Positions 1 through 6,793 of a DNA stretch of 64,000 nt are shown here, piece after piece. Source of the DNA: Nitrospirota bacterium (GTDB taxonomy: Bacteria; Nitrospirota; Thermodesulfovibrionia; Thermodesulfovibrionales; Dissulfurispiraceae). Numbering within the stretch: position 1 is the first letter of the stretch; each line of letters opens with the position of its first letter. Made by a program: the position numbers and the translations under genes. Location of the stretch: positions 42,041 through 106,040 of the forward strand of contig JBFMHE010000014.1 of assembly GCA_040752355.1 (NCBI GenBank), read 5' to 3'. Below the pieces are notes generated by a model. That model searched no databases. It worked only from the letters and a program-made list of their open reading frames with translations, and was not told the DNA's origin.

Positions 1-227
1 TCCTCACTATGGCGGATCGGCCGGTGCTGATCGGCACCTGGGCTGCTGCTCTCTGGGCAATCCGTTTTTACGAGAAGCATGGCTTCCGGCTCGTCACTAC
101 GGAAGAAAAGGAACGGCTGCTCAGGGCGTACTGGTCGATTTCCGATCGCCAGATCGGGACCTCGGTGGTGCTCGCCGGACAGAAATGGTTCGAGCGGTCC
201 GGAGGAGCCCCTCGCGTTTATTCCTGA
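1..227 (+). CDS. GNAT-family N-acetyltransferase, C-terminal fragment
   Basis: The open frame enters from the left edge and ends at a stop at 225-227, leaving about 74 residues. The stretch AIRFYEKHGFR is the typical last part of a GNAT acetyltransferase fold (the acetyl-CoA-binding end, where the family has an A-x-x-F-Y-x-x-x-G-F pattern). The substrate cannot be inferred because the N-terminal half lies outside the window. The ATG at 9 is internal and probably not the true start. The family is fairly sure, the specific function unknown. Confidence 0.75.
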   Translation, partial: LTMADRPVLIGTWAAALWAIRFYEKHGFRLVTTEEKERLLRAYWSISDRQIGTSVVLAGQKWFERSGGAPRVYS

Positions 228-358
228 TCGGGAGCGTGGGTATCGGAGGTTTCGGCGGAGGCATAAACGCGCTGCTGTCATTACGATTGAGTTATCATCA
301 TTGACTTGGATTTTAAAGGCAGCAGTTCGGAGTGATACGTGGAAAGCTCCGGAACGGG

Positions 359-568
359 TTAGATAACTGTTATCTTATTGCCGTCGAGCTCGACAATGTC
401 ACCTTTGCGGGCTTTGTAACGCTTGCGCAGCTCGACGGCGCCGTTCACCGTGACGCGGCCTTCGGCGATCAGTGCTTTCGCCATGCCGCCGCTCTCGCAG
501 AGTCCGGTGACCTTCAGCAGGTTGTGCAGCTCGATAAACTCATGGTCTCCGAGGGGAAACTCCTTCAT
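359..568 (-). CDS. S4-domain RNA-binding protein (YbcJ-like)
   Basis: This 69-residue protein is almost entirely one S4 RNA-binding domain. It shows the LHNLLK entry helix, the SGGMAKALI turn, and the strands VTVNGAVELRKR and KGDIVELDG that are typical of the YbcJ family (about 70 residues, full length here). The role is presumably binding structured RNA, perhaps rRNA; the family has no defined target. The ATG at 568 is preceded by an AGGAG ribosome site about 7 bases away. A TATAAT with an extended -10 lies upstream on the same strand (645-673), so the gene is probably monocistronic. Confidence 0.85.
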   Translation of the reverse strand: MKEFPLGDHEFIELHNLLKVTGLCESGGMAKALIAEGRVTVNGAVELRKRYKARKGDIVELDGNKITVI

Positions 569-644
569 TACCGTCTCCTGAGCTCTCGAAGGGGTCCGTA
601 CCGTCTGCCGGGCTCGGATGATCCTTCGTATCCGTTCTCAGCAG

Positions 645-673
645 ATTATAGCATGCCCGGCGGGAATGTTTGA
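645..673 (-). promoter_or_regulatory. Sigma70-type promoter with extended -10 for the S4 gene
   Basis: Read on the minus strand, TGCTATAAT gives a perfect -10 hexamer (650 to 645) with a TGn extension. A weak TCAAAC stands at the -35 distance. It lies about 77 bases upstream of the S4 gene start. Confidence 0.5.
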
Positions 674-728
674 CAGCTGCCGGGAAAGGAGATACGCTTG
701 AATTAAAGAGGGCTGCGGGAGGTGTCCC

Positions 729-1124
729 GTGTTCATTTCCGATTTGATCATCGCGCTCCTGATCGCTATCGCCGTCACGTTCGTCTTCGCGGTGGTGTTC
801 AGGAGGGTGGGCCCCTGGTTCAGCGTGATCGTCTTCTTTTTCGTTATATTTTTCGCAGCATGGGCCGGCGGCATATGGCTCCCTCCTGCGGGACCGTCGC
901 TATGGGGGATTTACTGGGTCCCCTTTCTCGTCGTCGCCCTGATCTTCGCCTTTCTCCTCGCCGCTACGGCGCCGGCACTGCCCAAGCGGGAGGGGAGGGA
1001 GTCCCCGACGCCCGACACCGAGAAGGAAAAGCAGGCGGCAGCGGTCTTCGGGATATTCTTCTGGATCCTCATGGTCGCCCTCGGCGTCACGATCATCGCC
1101 CGCTATATTACGCGATTCCTCTGA
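729..1124 (+). CDS. Small integral membrane protein, unknown function
   Basis: This 131-residue protein has about four hydrophobic segments: residues 4-23, 28-46, 60-82 and a last one near 105-128. A charged loop of about 20 residues (KREGRESPTPDTEKEKQ) lies between the third and fourth. The start is the GTG at 729, which has a GGAGG ribosome site 6 bases upstream; no ATG fits. A TTGACA at 670-675 with TACGCT 17 bases later could be its promoter. I do not recognise the family. The gene stands between a divergent S4 gene and a convergent phospholipase D gene. Confidence 0.7.
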   Translation: MFISDLIIALLIAIAVTFVFAVVFRRVGPWFSVIVFFFVIFFAAWAGGIWLPPAGPSLWGIYWVPFLVVALIFAFLLAATAPALPKREGRESPTPDTEKEKQAAAVFGIFFWILMVALGVTIIARYITRFL

Positions 1125-1165
1125 GCCTCTTTCCTTTCGACTCGCTGCGCGTTACGCATAACGCA

Positions 1166-2728
1166 TTACGGCCTTTTACTTCCCGCTGCAGTCTCCCGCC
1201 TGCCCGAGAGCCACTGCTTCAGCAGGGTGATGCCCCCGGCAAACAGCGAGCTGCTCTCGGAGGATATCATTTCATAGAGGTCCTCCTCGATGAGAGTCCG
1301 CTCGGGATCGAACAGGGGAACGTCCGGCTTGATCGTCTTCAGCCACTGCTTCTCATCGAAGACCGAGTCCATGGTGTGGTGCCTAAGACGGCTCTCCGGG
1401 TCCGCGGCAAGCGCGTCGAGAAACCCGACGAGGTCTTTCTGCCGGCCAATGATGCCGGCGCTCATGCCGGTGAGCTCCGCGAGGAGGCTGAACCGGACGC
1501 GGCGGATCGAGCGTATGAGATCGTACTCTGCAAGCGACTCCGCCTCCCAGGACACGTTCAGCTCGACATCGAGCCCCAGACTGCGGTTTGTGGTGTTCGC
1601 CGAGCCGACGGTGAGGAAGCGGTCGTCGATGATGAGCAGCTTGGAATGGATGTAGGTCGGCCTCCCCCGGCTGCCGCCCGGTTCCGATAGCGAATAATAG
1701 ATGCCCAGGGAGTGCCCTGTCTCGAGGGCGGTCTTCTCGAGGGAGCGGAGGATGCGCGCCTGTGCCACGCCGACGGCGATCTCCTCGAGAACGTCTTGCG
1801 GCCGCCTGGGGAGAAGGATAACGATCTGGAGCTTCGGCCGGGTTGTGCCGGACATCCTGGCGACGAGCGCTCTATAAACGGCGCAGGAGCTGAGATACTG
1901 GTTTTCTATATAGATAAGGTGTTCTGCCGCCGCTATCGCATCGATGAACAGCTGTTTTATTTCGGTGATCGAATGGTTCAGCCTCGAAAAGGTGGCGGCC
2001 TGGGTGCGGCTGAGCGCTACCGTCTGTTTCGGGATCGGCAGTCCGTACTCAAGCCCGACGATCGGTATATCGTCCGTACCGGGGGCGCCGGGAAGGGTCA
2101 GCTGATCGCTGGTCGCAAGCTGCCAGCGCGTCCTGAAGAGCCGCTCGATGCGCAGGGCGATCGGGCCCCGATGATAGGTCTGGATCTCATGGTAGGGGCC
2201 GTAGGCCGCCCCGTCGGGATTGATCCTGTGGGGGTCGTCGGCACGGTGCAGCCTGGTGTCCCAGCGGCCCGCACAGATGTCCATGCCGCCGATGAAGGCG
2301 ACGGAGCCGTCGATGACGACAAACTTCTGGTGCTGGCTCGCCCCGACGGGGTGGGTGCCTTCGAAACGGAAACGGATCCGCTCGCTGGTGGTCCAGTTGA
2401 AGATCCACTCCTGGAGCCACTCGCGCTCGAGCATGAAGATGAAGCTGAAGTCCCAGGCGAGAATATAGATCTCGAGCTCCGGGTTCCGCTCGCACAGATC
2501 GTTCAGGAACTCGATGAAGCGGGTGTCGCCGTCGGCCTCGTCGGCATCCTCCCCGCGCAGCAGCATCGCTTCGCTGTCGAACTGCCAGCCGGAGATGAGG
2601 ATATAGCGCCGCGCCGCGCGGGCAGCATGATAAAAGGCGCGGTAATAATCATGCCCGTCGACGAAGACGCCCGCTTCGGAGACCTCTTCGATGGTCCAGC
2701 AGTTTCGGTGGCTGAGTATCCGGTGCAT
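1166..2728 (-). CDS. Phospholipase D-family protein (cardiolipin synthase-like, ClsB type)
   Basis: The 520-residue protein has two HKD motifs: H133/K135/D140 within QHQKFVVIDG, and H361/K363/D368 within YIHSKLLIIDD. Each is followed by the expected G-G or GSAN turn. This is the duplicated phospholipase D catalytic core that transfers phosphatidyl groups in cardiolipin synthases, or hydrolyses phospholipids. There are no N-terminal transmembrane helices, which fits the ClsB (YbhO) branch rather than ClsA. The gene directly upstream on the same strand encodes an endonuclease/exonuclease/phosphatase-fold protein. The same pairing is found in the Escherichia coli ybhP-clsB locus, which supports a membrane-lipid role. 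Substrate remains unproven. Confidence 0.85.
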   Translation of the reverse strand: MHRILSHRNCWTIEEVSEAGVFVDGHDYYRAFYHAARAARRYILISGWQFDSEAMLLRGEDADEADGDTRFIEFLNDLCERNPELEIYILAWDFSFIFMLEREWLQEWIFNWTTSERIRFRFEGTHPVGASQHQKFVVIDGSVAFIGGMDICAGRWDTRLHRADDPHRINPDGAAYGPYHEIQTYHRGPIALRIERLFRTRWQLATSDQLTLPGAPGTDDIPIVGLEYGLPIPKQTVALSRTQAATFSRLNHSITEIKQLFIDAIAAAEHLIYIENQYLSSCAVYRALVARMSGTTRPKLQIVILLPRRPQDVLEEIAVGVAQARILRSLEKTALETGHSLGIYYSLSEPGGSRGRPTYIHSKLLIIDDRFLTVGSANTTNRSLGLDVELNVSWEAESLAEYDLIRSIRRVRFSLLAELTGMSAGIIGRQKDLVGFLDALAADPESRLRHHTMDSVFDEKQWLKTIKPDVPLFDPERTLIEEDLYEMISSESSSLFAGGITLLKQWLSGRRETAAGSKRP

Positions 2729-2863
2729 CGTTCGTACTCCTTGAGCACGGATTCGTCAGAAGCAACAATCAAGGAGAAGAAATGAACATCGAGGAGCTCC
2801 TCCTCTTGCAATGGCGCTCTTTGATGTGTACTCTTCCTTCTTCAGAAGAGCGCGAGACGGCTT

Positions 2864-3610
2864 CTAGGTGATACGTACGGTGGCGATCAGCGGCAGATGG
2901 TCCGAAGCGATCTGCGTTATGCGGGTACGGGGCACCTCGATGCGCTCCACCGTGAACTCGGGCCCGACGAAGACGTGATCGATACGGGCGAGAGGATAGA
3001 CGCTCGGGTAAGTCCTGCGGGGACGGCTGCCGTTGAACGAGAGCTGGACGTCCCTCAGCATCCTTTTGAAGGTGCGATAGGTCGGCGACAGAGGCAGCGC
3101 ATTGAAATCGCCGCAGAGAACGAGCGGCGCACAGCACTCGGGGCTCGCAAGCCACTCCTCGCTCAGCAGCGACCGGGTCTGCGCCATCCGCTCGCGGCGG
3201 TCGAGTCCGAGATGGGTATTGATGATATGGATCTCCTTCCCCTCGAGCTCGACACTCGCCCAGATCGCCCCCCGCTGCTCGAGCGTGCGGCGGCCGTTGA
3301 AGGTCGGGAGCGGGCCGGCCTTGATCAAGCTCAGGGGATAGCGGCTCAGGATCGCGTTGCCGTACTGCTCATCCTCGATCTCGAAGGAGGGATGAAAGTG
3401 GAAATCCATCTCGAGGTGCTCCGCGATGACTTTTGCCTGGTGTACCTGGCCGGTGCGGACCCTCCCGTTATCGAGCTCCTGGAGCGCAACGACATCGGGC
3501 TGATATTGAGCGATGACGTTGGCGATGCGGAAAGGGGAAACTCTGCCGTCCCTGCCGATACAGCTGTGGACATTATAGGTCATGATGCTAAAGGTATGTG
3601 ACGACTTCAT
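2864..3610 (-). CDS. Endonuclease/exonuclease/phosphatase-family metal-dependent hydrolase (YbhP-like)
   Basis: The 248-residue protein carries the DNase I-like fold signatures in order: MTYNVHS at the start, LQELDNG (metal-binding Glu), INTHLGL, CGDFNA, and a terminal SDHLPL with the catalytic Asp-His. It fits the small YbhP-like members of the family, which act on phosphodiesters or phosphomonoesters, and whose partner gene is a PLD-type cardiolipin synthase, as here (135 bases downstream). A TATAAT lies 45 bases upstream on the minus strand (3655-3684). No signal peptide is seen. Confidence 0.85.
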   Translation of the reverse strand: MKSSHTFSIMTYNVHSCIGRDGRVSPFRIANVIAQYQPDVVALQELDNGRVRTGQVHQAKVIAEHLEMDFHFHPSFEIEDEQYGNAILSRYPLSLIKAGPLPTFNGRRTLEQRGAIWASVELEGKEIHIINTHLGLDRRERMAQTRSLLSEEWLASPECCAPLVLCGDFNALPLSPTYRTFKRMLRDVQLSFNGSRPRRTYPSVYPLARIDHVFVGPEFTVERIEVPRTRITQIASDHLPLIATVRIT

Positions 3611-3654
3611 TACTGCACAAGAGGGCCTGAGGCCAAAGAACTAATTCTGCCCTT

Positions 3655-3684
3655 ATTATACACGAAAAGCACCGTATCCCACAA
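3655..3684 (-). promoter_or_regulatory. Candidate sigma70 promoter for the EEP-PLD pair
   Basis: The minus strand reads TTGTGG, an 18-base spacer, then TATAAT (3660 to 3655), about 45 bases upstream of the EEP-family start codon. Confidence 0.45.
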
Positions 3685-3807
3685 GAAAACCGGAGCGCTT
3701 CGCAGGGCAGTCGCATCACTATGGACACCCTTTCAAAGCACGTGATTGCGGCAGCACGTGAAGCGGGTTAGACTTAAGTATACGTCACCGCAGGAGCAGA
3801 GGCGACT

Positions 3808-4530
3808 ATGGGCAGAGGAAGAACGGGTGAGCGCAGCGGAGCGGTCGGGAGCAGACACGCGGCAAGGGATATCATCCTCCTCGCGGTGCTGGCAGCGGCG
3901 ATAGTGTTTCTCCGCCGGTCGGGGCTCGGCGATCACCTGACGTTCGAGAACCTCAAGGAGAACAGCGCGCTCCTGCTCGCCTTCGTGGAGCGGCATTATC
4001 TCCTTGCCGTGGCGGTCTATATAGGACTGTTCATCTCGACTGCCTTTGTCGTTCCCGGAGCGCTCGTGCTCACGATCGCTGGCGGCTTCCTCTTCGGCGT
4101 CATGCCGGGGACGCTCTACACGACCCTCGGGGCGTCGGCAGGCGCGAGCCTCTCCTTTTTTGCCGCGCGCTATCTCGCGGGGAAGCGGATCCAGCGCCAC
4201 TACCGCACGCAGCTCGAACGATTCAATGCCGAAATAGACAGAAACGGCTACATTTATCTCTTCATCATGCGGGTCGTGCCGGTGTTTCCTTTCTTCGTGG
4301 TCAATGTCCTCGCGGGCCTGACGAGGATTCCCTACCGGGTCTTCCTGGTGATGACGCTCCTCGGCATGATCCCCGGCGCAGCCGTCTACTCGTTTGTCGG
4401 CAGGCAGCTGAGTACGGTGCATACGGCGGACGACCTCCTCTCGCCCGGCATCATCGCCGCGCTGGTGCTGCTGGCCCTCTTCACCCTGGCGCCGATCCTC
4501 TACCGCCATCGGCGGAGAGCGCGCAGGTAA
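3808..4530 (+). CDS. VTT-domain membrane protein (TVP38/TMEM64, DedA superfamily)
   Basis: The 240-residue polytopic protein has a short basic N-terminus and hydrophobic segments near residues 18-34, 62-100 (two re-entrant segments joined by GGFLFGVMPG), 145-190 and 208-230. The GFLFG-x-x-x-G-T stretch and FVVNVLAGLTRIPYRVF are characteristic of the VTT (SNARE-associated) domain. Members are linked to lipid scrambling and envelope homeostasis. It lies divergent from the PLD and EEP genes, so the three may form a lipid-remodelling neighbourhood. This last point is inference from position only. Confidence 0.85.
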   Translation: MGRGRTGERSGAVGSRHAARDIILLAVLAAAIVFLRRSGLGDHLTFENLKENSALLLAFVERHYLLAVAVYIGLFISTAFVVPGALVLTIAGGFLFGVMPGTLYTTLGASAGASLSFFAARYLAGKRIQRHYRTQLERFNAEIDRNGYIYLFIMRVVPVFPFFVVNVLAGLTRIPYRVFLVMTLLGMIPGAAVYSFVGRQLSTVHTADDLLSPGIIAALVLLALFTLAPILYRHRRRARR

Positions 4531-4582
4531 GGGCAGCGGGCCGTATGTTGCATTAACCGGGACAAAAGATGAACAATAGGGT

Positions 4583-5356
4583 ATGCCCAAGGCAAATCAC
4601 CATGGAACAGAGGAGCGCGCCGAGGCCCCGCCGGATATCCGCGGAGGAGAGCGGTGCGTCACCGAGGATTTCCTCGCGCATCTGCTCCACGACCTGAAGA
4701 CGCCGGTGATCACCATCAAGGGCTATGCAAAACGCCTCCAGGAGGAGAAGCTCGGGACGCTTACCGCGGAGCAGGCCGAAGCGGTAGCGCTGATCACCGA
4801 GAGCTGCGACCGCCTCGAACATGACCTGAAGATGATCCTCGAGTACGCGCGGTCCGCATCGCGGACGGAGATCGAGATCCCGGCCGAACCGTTCGACCTC
4901 ACGGAAACCATCACCGGCCTCGTCAAGAGCTTCAAGCCCCTTGCGCGGAGGAAGAAGATCGCCCTCACCGCGGATATGCCGCGTGCTCCCCTCGCCATTC
5001 ACGCCGACAGGCGCATGCTCGACCGCGCTGTTGCGAATCTCGTCGACAACGCGATAAAGTTCACCGACCCCGGCGGATGGGTGAAAATATCCCTGTCTGA
5101 GAGAGAAGAGGTCGTCGAGGTGCGGGTCAGCGACAGCGGAAAGGGCATGGAAAAGAGCAAGGTCAACCTCATCTTCAAGCCGTTCGAACAGGTCATCGGC
5201 ATCGACGACCGGGAGCTCCGCGGCGTGGGACTGGGGCTCGCCAACGTGAAGCGGTATGTCGAGCTCCATCGGGGTGTGGTAGCGGTGGAGAGCGAGGTCG
5301 GCAAGGGGAGTACCTTCATCATCCGGCTTCCGAAGCGGCAGTCCGGCGCTAAGTAA
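4583..5356 (+). CDS. Soluble sensor histidine kinase without a sensor domain
   Basis: The 257-residue protein begins almost directly with a HisKA dimerisation domain; H36 in LLHDLKTP is the phospho-acceptor. A full HATPase_c domain follows, with an N box (NLVDNAIKF), a G1 box (VSDSGKGM), an F box (FKPFEQ) and a G2 box (GVGLGLANVKRYV). No transmembrane helix, PAS or GAF domain precedes it and no response regulator gene adjoins. Input probably comes from a partner protein. The gene sits just upstream of the glycoconjugate block but is separated from it by a promoter, so a link is not shown. Confidence 0.88.
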   Translation: MPKANHHGTEERAEAPPDIRGGERCVTEDFLAHLLHDLKTPVITIKGYAKRLQEEKLGTLTAEQAEAVALITESCDRLEHDLKMILEYARSASRTEIEIPAEPFDLTETITGLVKSFKPLARRKKIALTADMPRAPLAIHADRRMLDRAVANLVDNAIKFTDPGGWVKISLSEREEVVEVRVSDSGKGMEKSKVNLIFKPFEQVIGIDDRELRGVGLGLANVKRYVELHRGVVAVESEVGKGSTFIIRLPKRQSGAK

Positions 5357-5381
5357 CCGTGTCGGACGGGCTTACACTTTC

Positions 5382-5410
5382 TTGACAATCCCTCAAACCT
5401 CTGTTATATG
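5382..5410 (+). promoter_or_regulatory. Sigma70-type promoter of the glycoconjugate block
   Basis: A perfect TTGACA at 5382-5387 is followed by a 17-base spacer and TATATG at 5405-5410. The first gene start downstream is 5675, giving a leader of about 255 bases. It is the best promoter I can see ahead of the roughly 19-kb run of overlapping genes. Confidence 0.6.
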
Positions 5411-5674
5411 TTTAAAAGAGACACAGCTCTCTCCGGGGTATCGCGCAGCACTACGGTCCGCCTTACCCGGTATATCCGCTATCTCTGCGCAGCGGTTCCA
5501 GGGAGATAGACACATCATCATTCTTATTAACCGTCGATAGCGAAATTTCTCGCACAGCGCTGCACCAGGCGACATTTCTTCGCACCCTCATTTCTGCCGC
5601 ACCCGCCATCTCACGATTGTTTCTGCTGTGGGCAGCCGCAACGGGAAATGCAACTGTACGGTGAGGAGGATACC
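5411..5674 (+). other. Long untranslated leader upstream of the first epimerase gene
   Basis: About 260 bases lie between the promoter and the first gene. I see no convincing ORF, no recognisable riboswitch box (including no B12 box) and no clear terminator hairpin. The stretch may still hold an uncharacterised regulatory RNA structure. Confidence 0.35.
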
Positions 5675-6793
5675 GTGAGCAAACACATCTTGATTACGGG
5701 AGGCGCAGGCTTTATCGGCTCCCATCTTGCCGATGAGCTGCTCAGGCAGGGCTATCGTGTTCGCGCGCTCGATAATCTCTCGGTTCAGGTCCACGGGCCC
5801 GACTGCACGAGGCCGGAGTATCTCAGTCCCGAGGTGGAGCTGATCGTCGGGGATGTGCGGGACCCGGAGGCGGTGGCGCGGGCCCTCGACGGCATCGATG
5901 CCGTGTACCACTTCGCAGCGGCAGTCGGCGTCGGGCAGAGCATGTACGAGATCGAGAAGTATATCGATACGAACAGCAGGGGCACTGCCGTTCTCCTCGA
6001 AGCGGCGATCAAGCGGCCCGTGGCGCGGCTGGTCGTCGCCTCGAGTATGAGCGTCTACGGCGAGGGGCTCTACTGCGCGCCGGACGGTACGGTCTGCAGC
6101 GATGCGGGGAGAAGCCTCGGGCAGCTGAAGGAGGGCAGATGGGAGCTGCAGAACCGGAACGGCGCTATCCTCGTGCCGGTGCCGACCCCCGAAGCCAAAA
6201 AACCCTGTCTCACCTCGGTCTACGCTCTTTCGAAATACGATCAGGAACGCCTCTGCATGATGGCGGGCCAGGCGTACGGGATCCCCGTGACGGCGCTCCG
6301 CTTCTTCAACGTCTTCGGAACACGCCAGGCCTTTTCGAATCCGTACACCGGGGTGCTCGCCATCTTCGCCTCACGGCTCCTCAACGGCAGACCGCCGCTC
6401 ATCTTCGAGGATGGCTACCAGCAGCGCGATTTCGTGAGCGTCTACGATGTCGCGCGCGCCTGCCGGCAGGCACTGGAAGTCCCCGCCGCAGCGCATAACA
6501 TCTTCAACATAGGAAGCGGTACTCCCTATACCATCCTCGAAGTCGCCGAGCGCATGGCGGAGGTCTTCGGGAAACGGCATATCAGGCCGCAGGTCGTCGG
6601 AAAATATCGAATGGGAGATATCCGCCACTGTTTTGCCGATATCTCCCGTGCCCGCGAAGTCCTGCATTACGAACCCTGCGTCACCTTCGACGAGGGTCTG
6701 CTCGAGCTGAGCGAGTGGATCGAGGGCAAGGTCGCCTTCGACCGGGTCGAAGAGGCGAGTGCGGAGCTGGCCGGGCGGGGGTTGACGGTATGA
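5675..6793 (+). CDS. NAD-dependent sugar-nucleotide epimerase/dehydratase (dTDP-L-rhamnose 4-epimerase-like)
   Basis: This extended short-chain dehydrogenase of 372 residues has the Rossmann motif TGGAGFIGS near residues 7-15. Its catalytic Y183/K187 lie in YALSKYDQE, preceded by the conserved SSMSVYGEG strand. The insertion rich in tryptophan and proline after SVYGEG resembles the family annotated as dTDP-L-rhamnose 4-epimerase. It should act on a nucleotide sugar in the cytoplasm. GTG at 5675 is chosen because GAGGAG stands 6 bases upstream; the longer reading from 5648 lacks a site. The stop overlaps the next start as ATGA (6790-6793), so the two genes are translationally coupled. Exact substrate is uncertain. 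Confidence 0.85.
   Translation: MSKHILITGGAGFIGSHLADELLRQGYRVRALDNLSVQVHGPDCTRPEYLSPEVELIVGDVRDPEAVARALDGIDAVYHFAAAVGVGQSMYEIEKYIDTNSRGTAVLLEAAIKRPVARLVVASSMSVYGEGLYCAPDGTVCSDAGRSLGQLKEGRWELQNRNGAILVPVPTPEAKKPCLTSVYALSKYDQERLCMMAGQAYGIPVTALRFFNVFGTRQAFSNPYTGVLAIFASRLLNGRPPLIFEDGYQQRDFVSVYDVARACRQALEVPAAAHNIFNIGSGTPYTILEVAERMAEVFGKRHIRPQVVGKYRMGDIRHCFADISRAREVLHYEPCVTFDEGLLELSEWIEGKVAFDRVEEASAELAGRGLTV

Noticed and set aside
5648..5674. Longer start for the first epimerase at 5648
   Set aside because: No ribosome site precedes it, while GTG 5675 has GAGGAG and begins with the expected Rossmann strand.
5411..5674. Cobalamin riboswitch in the leader of the glycoconjugate block
   Set aside because: No B12 box or similar conserved element could be seen, although the block contains a B12-binding protein.
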